64,000 nt of DNA from Hippopus hippopus (Eukaryota; Mollusca; Bivalvia; Cardiida; Cardiidae), in contig OX328103.1 in the NCBI GenBank assembly GCA_946811185.2, positions 1,674,001-1,738,000 of the forward strand, in the 5' to 3' direction. Shown piece after piece: positions 23,635-52,115 of this stretch. Position numbers and translations under genes: made by a program. Every line of letters begins with the position of its first letter. The stretch's first letter is position 1. The notes under the pieces were generated by a model, which saw only the letters and a list, made by a program, of their open reading frames with translations, did not search any database and was not told where the DNA came from.

Positions 23635-26600
23635 GTGAGTATAAAGATTACACAAATACTTTCATCAGTACTGTTAAATAGACAAATCTAGATTATTTTT
23701 TATCACGAATAAAATGTTCTTTGTGAAATGGTGAGATTCTTTCACTTAGCAAGAAGATGGTGTTTGTTTTGCAATGAAGAACTGCGTCTTTATTTTTTAA
23801 CACCAGATACGACCTCACCATACTTGAATTTCAACATTGACCCTACATAATCGACGCTGTTAATGATCAAGTGATATTATTTTGTCTTAAATTCAGTTTT
23901 CGATTGGGATAAGTCTAAAATTTTAAGTAGTGGTAAAGAAAACATACACACACACACATCCAAAATTAGCCTAGAAATTTTACTCTGGATATTCACGTTT
24001 TTTTTTGTACGAATCGATCAATTTTAACCGCCCTGAAGGACAAAACTTGAAAATTATATTGAGGGAACGGAAACAAATGCTGGTTACTAGTGGTTAGCGG
24101 CATGTCCCCCCTTTTCCCAGTGTTTTCTACTCTTTCAGACACAAATTTCATCATTTGAGCATCATGTTGTCTGCAAATGCTTTCAATTTGGACCGGTCTA
24201 AAATTTCTTGTATTCTGTAGAAAGCTCTAAATTTAGATTTCTCTCCTGTAGATCAAGTTTCCAGTTGTTTCCAAATCAAGAGAATGGACGGGCCCTAAAC
24301 AGACCAGAAAGAAAGGTAGGAAACATATTAGCATCTGTGAAAAAAAGGGGGTTTAATGCATCTGCAAACGGTATCAACCCAGATCAGCCTACGCAGGCTG
24401 ACATGAATTCATTATTCTTTTGCTTTCAGGATTCCACTGGTAGCTGACCCGTGTTGAATCTTTTTGCTTTCAGGGTCTCGCTGGTAGTTTGACAACATAG
24501 ATTTTAAGGATGACTTGCTTGTTGTAATGTATCATAGAGATGCATTAAACGCCCTTTTGCGAGAGCATGACCCATTAGCGGCCCAATTTATACTCAAGAT
24601 TTTGGGCCGGTGTAATGCAGAGAAATGACCCTCCTCTACAAAATGACCCATGGGTCATTTCTCTACGTAGAATAATGACCCTGGGGTTATGAGTTCTCTA
24701 CGTAGAATAATGACCCTGGGGTTATGAGTTCTCTACGTAGAATAATGACCCGGGTCATTCCTCTACGTAGAGAAATGACCCATGGGTCATTTTGTAGAGG
24801 AGGGTCATTTCTCTGCATTACACCGGAAACCAATATTTTTTTTGTATGAATAAAGTTTTGGGACTAAAAATAGAATTATAAACATGGCTTCTAGTTAATT
24901 ATGCAAAACATCATAGTACAACATTAAAAATCAAAATGAATAAGCCTTATTCTAGGAAAAGGGGGATTAATGCATCTCAGTGACTAAAAAAATGATGGAG
25001 AAGCCTATCCAAATATTTTACCATATCTGTTGACAAATCCAATCTGTGGTTTCGGAGAAGAGAACATTTTTAAAGATCTTCAACATTTTTTCAGTTGCCG
25101 TGGCAGTCAAGTGTCCTGGGTGAAGCCAATCCTATATGGCCTGTAACACGCGAAAAGGGGCATTCGGACATTTGCGTAAAGTGTCGTCTCGGATTAGCCT
25201 GCGCAGTCCGCGCAGGCTAATCCGAAACGACACTTTCCGTTTTTATGTAATTTTCTGTTTTGCGCTAGTCTACTGTAGCATAAAATCTAATGTAGTCGTA
25301 AAGTGCCGTCTCGGATTAGCCTGCGCGGACTGCGCAGGCTGATCCGAGACGACACTTTACGCAAATGTCCGAATGCCCCTTTTCGCGTGTTGCAAGCCAT
25401 ATAGGAATTCTGACGAGGTCTATAACAAGATCATTTCTTTAACCCTTTACCAGAGGACAAAATTTCAGCCTTGTCCAAATTGAAAGCATTTACAGACAGC
25501 ATTTTCAAGGTGGCTCAAATGGGGCAATGTTTCTTTGACAGGGTAGAAAACAGTGGGAAAAGGAGAAAATGCCGGTTACCAACATTTTCTGCCCTTCCCA
25601 CAATGTTTTCACAAGCCTTCTTTTCCAGGGGCATTAAAAGTCGGAATTGTGCGGTAAAGGGTCAAATTTTGGACAAAATCATCAAAGACTGTCAAATGAC
25701 AAAATTTTAGACTGGTCTAAATTCAAAGCATTTGCAATCGTAAAATTGAATGTATCACCAATTAGAATATGTGTGTCTGAGAAAGGGTAGAAAACATTGT
25801 GGGAAAAGGAGAAAATGCTGGTTACCAGCATTTCTCCTTTTCCCATAAGCCCTATTACTTTGGGTTGTTAAAACTCGGGACTGTGTGGTGAAGAGTTCAT
25901 TTGGAGGTCTAACCTGTCATGTTTCTTCTTGTAATATACATTTAAGGTGTACGGCCCCTCTCATATTAAAAGATGGAAGCTGCCGATATTGGCCGAATAG
26001 CCTTTACGAAAACATCGATGTTACATGATATTTACTGATGAGTTAGGGGTGTAATCCTTAATTCGGCTCTTTTCGGAGAAAAAGTCAGAGAATTGTCCCT
26101 CTTGTTGACTGTGTCATTGTCCTAATGCAAGAACTTTGACAGTTTATAATATCTGTCATAGCTGAAGATATTTACTTCAAACACGCACCAGTTAGTTAAG
26201 TATTGATCATGAGGGGGACCCATATTGGTAAGGCAGGTAAACATCAAAATACTTTTGACACAGTTATGTCCCTTGTTACTGGTTTTTCCCTTAAAATCAC
26301 TGGAAATCAACCTATTTCTTAAAGTAAGTGCAGGTGAGCATTGGCACCCGCATGTGATGCTCATGTTAATTTTTTTCTACAGTTGACGATAGCCACCCAC
26401 TGTTAAAGACTAAACAGTCTACCATATTCAAGTACAATTTAGCTTCACAAGGGAATGGAGACAGCCGCAGTAAAATCACCACCGTCTATATGAACCCTAG
26501 ACTAACAGCAGTCCCCGATATGCAAAGAATGAGCCCGACAAAATTACACGAACAAGTAGTCGATCTTCTACCTGCCATGAATAACAGCGATGATGAAGAT

Positions 26601-28471
26601 GGACGTTCTCTGAAAAGGTGAAAGGTTTTTATATAATAATTATCCTTTCTTTTCCCTTGCTTGGCACCAGTAGCGCAGTTGGTAGCGTACATGCCTTGAG
26701 ATCAGGGAGTCGCAGGTTCGCATCCCCAACTCGGACCTTTTTTTCCTGAGGATTGATCAGTGATATTCATTGCAGCTGGATTCATTCCTCTCTCACCACT
26801 GATCATTATTTAGACAATGGCTTCGTGGGAAAGCAGCCAGTGGCTTGGAAAGAAACTAGTGCAAAGTAGTGGTAAAAAAAAGTCCGGGAAAGCATGGATA
26901 GATGCACTTACTGCTGCAATGTATCGGAAATAATGTTGAAATGGCATTAAACACCATACAATCAACCAGTCTCTAACAGTAAACACTTACCCCAAAACCC
27001 TATACTTTTACTCCTTCATTACCAACTAAAAAAATTGACTTTTTGTGGGGGGTCTGAAGGTTGAGTTCCACAGCTTTTGAAAATGATTTGGCCTTAGTCT
27101 AGCATCAGATGATGGATGGTGTACATCAAAGATCAGACTGCACATTTTGTGCAGTCTGATCTTGATCTATGCCATCCCGAAAAGCTGTTTAAGTCATCAT
27201 AGGTACCGTAGTGAAATAGTTGACCAGCCTAAGGCAAAAAGGCCTTTGGGAAAGCAGAAAACGCAAATGACAAGCAATTTCTTCTCTTGACTCAAGTGTC
27301 TCTAACCAAAGGGGTCTCATGAGGCTAAGGTTTTGGATATATGATCATGAGGCTTTCAACTACAATATCCATCCACTGTACCAGTCTGGTGAGAACTGCC
27401 CGCGGGCAAGGCACTCGAGAGCATTTGCTTGGCACCAGTAACCTCGGAAACACATAGGCAATCTGCTAAATTGATAAATGACATAATGTTGACCATGTAA
27501 CAAACACTGTTCCAACAATATTCAGTCATAGCTACAATGTAACCATCTATCAGCCTTATATTTTCATTCCTCAAGAAGGCGGCTTTTGAAACTCATTATC
27601 GGAAATGAGAAAACGCTGGTAATCAGCATTGTCTTCTTTTCCCGCAATGTTTTTCATTCTTTCGAAAGCAAGTCCCATATTCGAGCCACATTTAATTCCT
27701 TCTCTGCCAATCCTTCTAGTTTAGACAAGCCTACAACTTAGTAGTATGTTCACCCTATGCCAGACGGCAAAATTTTAGCCTTGGCCAAATTGAGAGAATT
27801 TGCAGATGACAATTTCAGTGTGGTCAAATGGGGCAATTTTTCTTCGATTGGGTAGAAAACTAGCTGTGAAAAGGAGAAAATGCTGGCCAGCATTTTCTCC
27901 TTTTCCCACAATGTTTTCAAAAGGCTTCTCTCCAAGGGTCGTTAAAAGTTGTGATTGATTCTCTTTCAGACAGTCATTAAAACAACAGATGAACAAAGCA
28001 CATGGCAGCGTAGATTCCAGATTTTCTGACAGCAGTAACAAACCATTTAGAAACCCAATTCTATTTCTACCCACAACAACAACTAACGAATCATTTGACA
28101 TGAACAGTGCTACATGCAGTTTTAGTTCGCTCTCCCAAGAGAGCACCGACTCTAATTCTGGAAAACAACTCATGTTTAGCTGCCCAGTGTACGAAGACGA
28201 CATCAATGACACCTTCAATCTTCCGTGTGAGGATGATGATCTTACGACTAATGAGGCAAAAAATGGCGTGCCTTCTAAAGGACTGAGTAACTCTGATGGT
28301 GGTTGTTTAGACAGTACATCAACTGGGTTAGACATATTAACACAACAGTTATTTATGTCTGATTCCCTAACTCAACTTGGCGATGAACAAGGATTTCCGA
28401 CTCCTGCATATTTCAACCCAGAAACTGGAACAGTGACCCTTTTGTTGCCAAACTTAAACCCTGAAACTTAA
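23209..28471 (+). CDS. HSF5: Heat shock factor family protein, HSF5-like, four exons
   Basis: Exons 23209-23634, 24252-24315, 26383-26617 and 27970-28471 have canonical splice sites and join in phase to 408 codons plus TAA. An HSF-type winged-helix DNA-binding domain spans residues about 19-112: FPAKLWRIVNG, a wing region around YFKTTNF, and the recognition helix FPSFVRQLNIYGFRK at 70-84. FPAKLW and FKTTNF.SF resemble HSF5 more than HSF1, HSF2 or HSF4. No HR-A/B leucine-zipper repeat is visible, as in HSF5/HSFY-type members. The C-terminal half is acidic and Ser/Asp/Asn-rich, as activation domains often are. The domain predicts a nuclear DNA-binding protein; its targets are unknown. The paralogue name is moderately sure, the family certain. 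Confidence 0.82.
23635..24251. other. HSF-like gene intron 1
   Basis: The intron carries a short CA run near 23947 and a degraded hairpin MITE near 24030-24215. Nothing else is seen. Confidence 0.5.
24252..24315 (+). CDS. HSF5: HSF-like exon 2
   Basis: This 64-base exon lies between a TTTCTCTCCTGTAG acceptor and a GAAAG|GTAGG donor. It starts in phase 0 and encodes a short basic stretch (IKFPVVSKSREWTGPKQT). It is called from splice sites and phase only, because the sequence has no recognised family similarity. Confidence 0.65.
24607..24826. repeat. 220 bp palindrome with 35 bp inner repeats
   Basis: The arms start CCGGTGTAATGCAGAGAAAT and mirror each other over about 70 bp. CTCTACGTAGAATAATGACC occurs three times in the middle at 24661, 24696 and 24731, with a 35 bp period. 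Confidence 0.75.
25132..25404. repeat. 273 bp palindromic MITE, complete
   Basis: The element begins CTATATGGCCTG and ends CAAGCCATATAG. Each half contains a GC-rich sub-hairpin with GGATTAGCCTGCGCAG and its complement. Further copies lie at 28881-29151, about 31450-31680 and about 50970-51160. Confidence 0.75.
25439..25666. repeat. TTAA-ended hairpin MITE copy
   Basis: The left end is TTAACCCTTTACCA. The right end has mutated to GGTAAAGGGTCAA. Confidence 0.65.
26383..26617 (+). CDS. HSF5: HSF-like exon 3
   Basis: The 235-base exon follows a TTTTTTTCTACAG acceptor. It is open throughout in the phase left by exon 2 and ends at AAAAG|GTGAAA in phase 2. It encodes a polar region ending in an acidic patch (NNSDDEDGRS). 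Confidence 0.75.
26618..27969. other. HSF-like gene intron 3
   Basis: It contains a complete plus-strand tRNA-headed SINE (about 26660-26965), a short palindromic element (27119-27178) and hairpin MITEs near 27570 and 27750-27960. Confidence 0.55.
26660..26965 (+). mobile_element. tRNA-headed SINE, complete
   Basis: The head has a pol III A box (TAGCGCAGTTGGTAGCG) and B box (GGTTCGCATCC). The conserved body contains GATTCATTCCTCTCTCA and GGGAAAGCAGCCAGTGGCTT. Other copies lie at about 8934-9232(-), 12309-12604(-), 19524-19780(+), 35506-35800(-) and 36663-36966(+). Confidence 0.7.
27970..28471 (+). CDS. HSF5: HSF-like exon 4 with stop codon
   Basis: After a TTCTCTTTCAG acceptor the exon is open for 167 codons to a TAA at 28469-28471, in the phase left by exon 3. 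It is rich in Ser, Asp and Asn and ends in a hydrophobic patch (GTVTLLLPNLNPE). A reverse-strand open frame covering it is a shadow. Confidence 0.8.
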
Positions 28472-29925
28472 CCATCTGAGTACTATTTACTCCCACATAT
28501 AGCTTGCATTGTTTTTCAGTACAGTGCAGATCAAGATTAGAATGCATAAAACATGTACAATACATATAATCTAATCTTGAATCTACTCTGCCCACTTCTT
28601 TGTAAAATATTCTGGCCAAAACAATCTTTTTGTTTTTTAAACTAGAAAAGTTCCAATATGATCAACTCAATGCTCTACAGCTTAAATGTCTTTCCATGAG
28701 GGTGTTCTATCAACTTTTACACGTTGGAGTGATACACAATGGTTGATGTGAAATATGTAACCTTGTAGGATATTTATTTCATTGTTAAATTTACAGAATT
28801 TATTAACAAATTACTTTCTGAAAGTGTAAAATAGAATTAACTCTACACGATATCAAAGGTGACAAAAACTGTAAATTCTTCTATATGAGCTGCAACACAC
28901 GAAAAGGGGCATTCGGACATTTGCTTAAAGTGTCGTACCGGATCAGCTTGCGCAGCGCACACGGGCTGATCCGAGACGACACTGTCCGATTGTGTGTGAT
29001 TTTCTGTTTCACGCAAGTCTACTGTTGGACAAAATCTAATGTTGACGTGAAGTGCTATCTCGGATTAGCCTGCGCGGACTGCGCAGGCTAATCCGAGACG
29101 ACACTTTGTGCAAATGTTCGAAAGCCCCTTTTTGCATGTTGCAGGCCATATTGAAAGCATTCAAAGATGACAAATCAAATATGGTTCATATAACTAGATT
29201 TATCTTCTCAAAGCTAGAAAACATTGTGGGAAAAGGAGAAAAAAAATGCTTGTTCCCCTTTTCCTATAGTGTTTCCAAAAATCCTTCTTCATGGTCATAT
29301 AAAACAAAGGATTAATCACAGAGGGTTAACAATACAGGAATGACAGTTTGTGTAAATCAATCAGTGATATTTTGAGTGTTTTCATGTATAATTAAAACTT
29401 GAAAAGTTAATCAAAATCACCAAATTTGTCTAGTCTTCTATTCTTTTTTATCCTTGTTATTCATGTTTTTATTTCAAAAACCCAGCCTCGTACTGGTGAA
29501 AACCAGGAAATACACGAAAATGTGAGCTGTTGCTGTGATATGGCAGAAATAATGTTAAAAGTGGCATAACACACCATTCAGTCAATCATATTTTTTCTCT
29601 TTTTTAACTCTTTACCAAGTCACAAAATTTTGTACTTGTCCAAATGAATAAAATTGCAGAAAACAAAATAATGTGGCTCTAGTGCTGATATCTATCTTTC
29701 AAACTAAAGAAAACGTGGTGGAAAAGGAGAAAATACTGGTAACAAGCATTTTCTCCTTCTTCCACAATGTTTTTTAAAAAGCCGTCTTTCCTAGGGTCAA
29801 GAAAACTCTGGATTGTTTTGTAAAAGGTAACAAGAAATTAACATCTTTAGCTCTCTGTCTACTATTTCTCTCTTGACTTTTTTCAAACTGCTTTAATGAC
29901 CCCTGTTTATTTGTCTTCTGTTGCT
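28472..29925. other. Region between the convergent HSF-like and HAUS4 genes
   Basis: It holds a decayed short palindromic element (about 28510-28590), a 273 bp-family MITE (28881-29151) and hairpin MITE copies (29150-29330, about 29605-29830). On the minus strand an AATAAA (plus-strand 29906-29911) lies 15 bases past the HAUS4 stop and could be its polyadenylation signal. Confidence 0.5.
28881..29151. repeat. 273 bp palindromic MITE copy
   Basis: Same architecture as 25132-25404 with point changes. The left sub-hairpin is damaged. Confidence 0.7.
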
Positions 29926-46373
<16,448 letters not shown>

Positions 46374-48235
46374 CTGAAAATTGCAATTAGGAAACAATGT
46401 TACAACGAGCAATGTACACAAAGTAGCCACGTTGCTTAGTGGGTGGCTGGTTCAATGTCCAAGCTCTAACTAATTAACCATTCAGCGGTTTTCTCCATCC
46501 TTGAACGGATCCCTAAAACGGACCCGTTCCCAATCTGAAAATGCTACCATTTTCCCCAAAATTGTGCATGAAAAATCCCAAAAAATGAATTGTGTTTCTC
46601 AATGCATAATGGACCCATTTCAAAGCAATACAATGCAGTGTGCTGTATGTTTTTAATTTGTCGGTATTCTTAACACCAAACACCATGTGTAATTGCGGAA
46701 AATTCTGTTTTTAGCGACCAAACTAGGAAATGAGCCATAACCAAGGTTCGAAATTCCCACATATTTACTTGCAAAATGCGAGTCAGAATTGGAAAATGCG
46801 AGTTGAAATTTGAAGCACTTGATACAAAATGCGAGTGCAAATAATTGAAGAACAATTACCAAAATGTGCTAAATTTCATATGCGAATACAAATAGGGTAA
46901 TTCCTTTCATTCTGGATAAACATCGGTCATGTCGCACTCAGAATACCCTTAGACAGCTGTTGATAAATATACATGTTGAAACCTCCGAGTTGTTGTTTGT
47001 TATACGAGTTTCATGAGCCAAGTGCGTTCGTCTGCACTCATGGCCAATACTAGATCTACAATTTTGCGTTTTTTTATACGGAAAAAACGGTAGGTGATTT
47101 CAAGCTCTGATTATTAAACAGAAATATTTGTCAATCGTTCACGAAAAGATAATTATCATGCGCAAATAACAACGAGAAAAAAGTTGGAAGTGGTGGACTC
47201 GCTAAACCAGTCACTGGACATGCAGATATGCAGACGTGATACTTCTGTAATTTATTTACAAAAATCGTCCACAATAGTAAATTTTATAGAAATTTAACAT
47301 GGTTTGAGAACAGATATTCAACTGGAATTGAACTGATAGTTAAATTATGGTTTTGATATAAATTAACGTTCCTTTTTTGTTTGGTTGTTGTCTGTAGTCG
47401 ACAGGTTACGTAATAGAACAGAATTAAACAGTTCATCCTGGCCGTTCGTTCTTCACCATTGGTATGCATGCAGGGCTTCAATAAATGACGCGAGTCCATT
47501 TTTAATTTTGCGAGTGGAAAAAAAGCCACTTGCTAAAATTTGCCAGTGGATAAAAAAATGAAATTCACACCTTGGTAACTGCAAGTAATATTGAAAGAAA
47601 ATCAAACCAACAGGTTCTAAGCCCCCTACAGAGTTTGACCATAAGAAGACTGACAAGTCCAGTCAAGTCGGAGATGAATATAAACACATCGTGATGCAAC
47701 AACTAGCTTGTCCCAAAATGAAATCGATATTAAATCTGACATTCAATAGATCCAAGTTTGAATGTAGAATATTGGTCAGGCCAAAAAAAAAAAGTTTGTT
47801 TGGGGTGATGTCTACAGAAATGTTAGGTAGGGTAGGGTCGAATTTTTTTTTTTTACAATAATTTTTTCCCCCAAAGCATTTGAGTGAGCTTGAACTCTTT
47901 ACCACATGAAACGAGATCTTCGCAAAGCCGGGCATATATGCCCGAAGGGGCTTAAAATCTAGAACGCCTGGATATATCCAAAATTTAAGAGTCACATGCA
48001 CAACTACGCATCGTAGAGACAAAATTAGAGACACCCGTAATGTCTACTAACCTCTTAAAAGGCATAGAAAGGTAAACTGGCTGCCGCAATGCAACTGAAA
48101 TAATGATGAAAGTGGAATTAAATGCCTAGCATACAAAGCTTACACAAAAGCTTGAACAGAACAATAACTTGAACAATTACCATTCAACTTCAAACATAAG
48201 ACCTTAATTTAATTTAGTTATTATCTGAAGGGGAA

Positions 48236-49141
48236 CAAGACAGTTCCCCGACAAGACAGTTCCCCGACACAAGTTTTCAAGACAGTTCCCCAACAGATTT
48301 GGAGACAGTTCCCCGACATTTTTTAAGACAGTTCCCCGACACTTTTGTTCAATGTCAAACGACAATTATCATGATAAAATGGTTGATGAAGGATTTCATG
48401 AATAAAAGATCTTTTATGACTGATTGGAGTGTTTGTATCTGATTGCCGAGTACATTTGATCACCGTGAGATTGTATGTAATTTTCTATGATGGTCTCGTC
48501 AAATGTCAATAATTTTCTACTACTCAGCATTTTTTTTTTTTTCCAGTAAGAGTCCGACAGCCTTTCATCGCAAAATACCACTATGGTTCATACAATATAC
48601 ATGTATTTGAAATATTAGGATTATGGACCGAGTGTACAAAGTAAACAAAAAAAGTATTTCACTCAAGTAATTTTCCTCCCCTCTCTCTCGCTCCCTCTAA
48701 CGTATTTCTATAAAACATAAAGGAATACATAAAACTAAAATACAAATTATCAAGAGGAGTTTAGAGAATTAACTCCAAATAGTCTCGAAACGTGTCCTTT
48801 TATCCACTTTCACGCTGGCTAACAGTCTTCTTAAAATTCTTTTTATTTTCATGACAATCGTGAATCATTGTGAATACACTTGTGAAAGAATAAGTACCCG
48901 CTAATGTGCATATGGAATTCGTCTTCACAAAGAACAAATAATCCGATTACAACATCAATAATCCATAAATCTTTCTAATATCTCACTATTTTCAATCATA
49001 ATTGTCAGCAAAAGGTTATTTGACATAATGAAAAGTGTCGGTGAACTGTCTTCAAAAGTGACAGGGAACTGTCTTCAAATCTGTCGGGGAACTGTCACGA
49101 AAAGTTGTGTCGGGGAACTGTCTTGTCGGGGAACTGTCTTG
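48236..49141. mobile_element. Foldback element with GACAGTTCCCC repeat ends
   Basis: Five copies of (A)GACAGTTCCCC(G/A)ACA lie at 48236-48346. Five complementary copies (TGTCGGGGAACTGTC) lie at 49031-49141. The ~680 bp between them has no open frame of note. Confidence 0.75.
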
Positions 49142-50969
49142 ATACCATCCGAAGTCTGGTTGTGTCCGGAAATATATCTTGTACTAGAGTTAGACTCGTG
49201 TGGCAAGTTATTCTTTAAATGAAGCATATAAAAAAGTGTGAATTGCCATTTTTTTTAGGCTTTCACATGTGAAAATATACACGACATTGACAATAAATTC
49301 GACATTTTTACATTTTTCGTGCATGGAAGCAAACTTCTGCGGTGTTTTTCCCGTTTCCATCAGTCAAATTTTCGCGCACCTTTCCATTTCTAATGTTCAA
49401 TTTGAAATTTAATTACCCCTACATGAATATTCATGTAATTCATATAAGAGAAAATACTATTTTCATCACAGAATTTTCATAATTGTGTGTATTTTGTTTT
49501 TAGCTTATATATATTTTCGTCATTTATTTAGATTCGTCAATAGAAATCCACAGTTGGACATTAAAGCGATTCTTAAAAATATGCGGTAAGGAAGTCTATT
49601 TTGCGCAATGAAGAAAATTTGATCCAAGTAAATTAATGCAAATGTAAACTGATTTCGAAATGCAAACTGACGATGGCAACCTTTTTCTGACCCTTGCCTA
49701 AGATTTGTTTTTTCAAAAGATAAGATTCCTTTTTCAGAGGTTGGACAAGTGTATGATTTTTTCGTTTGATTAAAAGGATCGAGTGCAAAAAATCCATCCC
49801 AGTCAGCCTGTAGAGTCTGTGCAGGCTGACATGAGTCGAAACTTTTTCCAACCGGTCAATTTTTGCATGTCCTATGACCATTTTACCTGAGGATTCAGTT
49901 GGTTCATAAGGCGACTTTGATATAATATATAATTGTGAATCGGGGAAAGTTTGGTATTTATTTAAATAGCGTTTTCAACAACACTTAACATTATTTCAGT
50001 CATTGCGGCCAGTGCACCTGTCCGTGATTTCATGCAGGTTTTTTTTTTGGCTGTACATTGCACAAGGCTTTAGCTGATTGCCTTGATTTCATTGAAAAAA
50101 AAAAAATACCCGAAGCAATGTTTAGCAGAAAGACCGGAGGAATGAATACTGTGCCAACATAGCCAGTTACAACAACAAAAGCTCTTGACATCAACTTTAT
50201 GATACTTTTTCATGGAAAGAAACATTCAACGAGTCAACGAACGAATGAATCAATCAATTAATCAATTCAGCGATGATTTTTAAATTGCTAGGGACCATAT
50301 AGATGCATCGAGTTGTTTTTCCCCATCTTTTGATACATAAGAAGAATATCACAGATGACAATTCTCCAAAACAGTGCCATATCGTGACTCGACGAATGTG
50401 GAAGGGAAATAACTGTCCAACATTAAATAAAAGTTTAATCTATCCTGCCGGTTATCTACACATGCATAGACATACCAGTTATAATCGGCTTTACCCTAAG
50501 CTCCTTAGCGCAACTCAATGACCTTTTGCGGATAGTGTAGATCAAAATCAGACTGCACAAAACGTGCAGTCTGATCTTGGATCTACTCTGTCCGATTGAG
50601 GTGGCTTTTTTCTCCAACTTAAAAGATTAATAAAACATTATTATTAACTTAAAAGTAACATTATTGAGGTATTTACCATCGACTTGAAAGTTTTATTTAA
50701 GTTATGTAGCAGGAGAAGGGTTAATAATAAATATCATTGTTTTGTATGGGCATGCTCATTTATTCAGTTTCTGAAACTAGATACGTCTATAGCTTATAGT
50801 TACCATGACGCAACCAATGAAATTTCATTATCAGAAAAATTAAGACGGCAAGTTACTTTGATTTTGGCACAGGTATCAAATAAATAAAATGTGCACCATC
50901 AGTCAGTGTAAGCCAGTTTCACAAATGTTGGACTTGACTTCTGCTGACTTCGATAAATAGACTACACGT

Positions 50970-51160
50970 ATATAGGCTGATCCGAAACGACACTTTCCGT
51001 TTTCAAGTAATTTTCTGTTTTGCCCTAGTCTACTGTAGCAGAAAATCTAATGTACTGGTAAAGTGCCGTCTCGGATTAGCCTGCGCGGACTGCGCAGGCT
51101 GATCCGAGACGACAATTTACGCAAATGTCCGAATGTCCCTTTTTGCGTGTTGCAAGCCAA
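50970..51160. repeat. 273 bp palindromic MITE, left end missing
   Basis: The copy starts inside the left sub-hairpin and runs to the right end (GCGTGTTGCAAGCCA). Confidence 0.65.
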
Positions 51161-51450
51161 TTATCTCGACAGACTAAGAAGGCTAAGGTATCTAAGCACT
51201 TAGATTCGATTTCTTTTCCCAGATGACATTTGAGTCACAAAGCATGAAGCAATTTATTACACTTTTGGAGGGTGATACTGTTTACTCGTAATATACACAT
51301 TACTTATTTCATTTCCTATCGGAATAAATGGAGTCGAAGAGTCAAAGTTAACACGGCAGCACGAAATTCCAAAATCTTTCAAAATCCTTCCCAGCTCTAC
51401 CCAAATCTTTACAAAATCTGTCACATATCTTACCTACGGTGGCACAAAAG

Positions 51451-52115
51451 TACGGTGGCACAAAAGTGACATGGAAGATATATTTTATACTACGTGCGCA
51501 CGCAGTAGCTAATACGTGCGCACGTAATAAGTAATACGTGCGCACGCAGTAGTATTACGTGCGCACGCAGTAGCTAATACGTGCGCACGTAATAACTAAT
51601 ACGTGCGCACGTAATACTATTGCGTGCGCACGTATTAGTTATTACGTGTGCACGCAGTAGCTAGTACGTGCGCACGCAGTAGCTAATACGTGCGCACGTA
51701 TTAACTAATACGTGCGCACGTAATAACTATTACGTGTGCACGTAATAATCGACCAATCAGTTTATAAGGATCAATAAATGTCTATCTTCCACTTCCATCT
51801 TGAAACAATGGCTTCCGTCCATGATTCTGATTGGTGGATTATTACGTGCGCACGTAATATGTAATACGTGCGCACGTATTAGCTACTGCGTGCGCACGCA
51901 GTAGCTATTATGTGCGCACGTATTAGTTATTACGTGCGCACGTAATAACTAATACGTGCGCACGTAATACTACTGCGTGCGCACGTATTACTTATTACGT
52001 GCGCACGTATTAGCTACTGCGTGCGCACGTAATAACTAATACGTGCGCACGTATTAGCTACTGCGTGCGCACGTAGTATAAAATATATCTTCCATGTCAC
52101 TTTTGTGCCACCGTA
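51451..52115. repeat. 665 bp palindrome carrying 23 GTGCGCAC-type sites
   Basis: The outer arms start TACGGTGGCACAAAAGTGAC and are inverted at 52070-52115. Inside are twelve sites in 51494-51742 and eleven in 51844-52074, mostly ACGTGCGCACGT, spaced 21-22 bp in the left block. A ~90 bp spacer separates the two halves. Confidence 0.85.

Larger units (their letters stand above)
24316..26382. other. HSF-like gene intron 2
   Basis: It contains a degraded palindromic repeat near 24330-24560, the 220 bp palindrome at 24607-24826, the 273 bp MITE at 25132-25404 and hairpin MITEs at 25439-25666 and about 25690-25895. The last 450 bases before exon 3 show nothing recognisable. Confidence 0.6.

Noticed and set aside
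27775..28335. 186-codon minus-strand frame
   Set aside because: It lies opposite HSF-like exon 4, which has matching splice sites and phase, and continues into a MITE.
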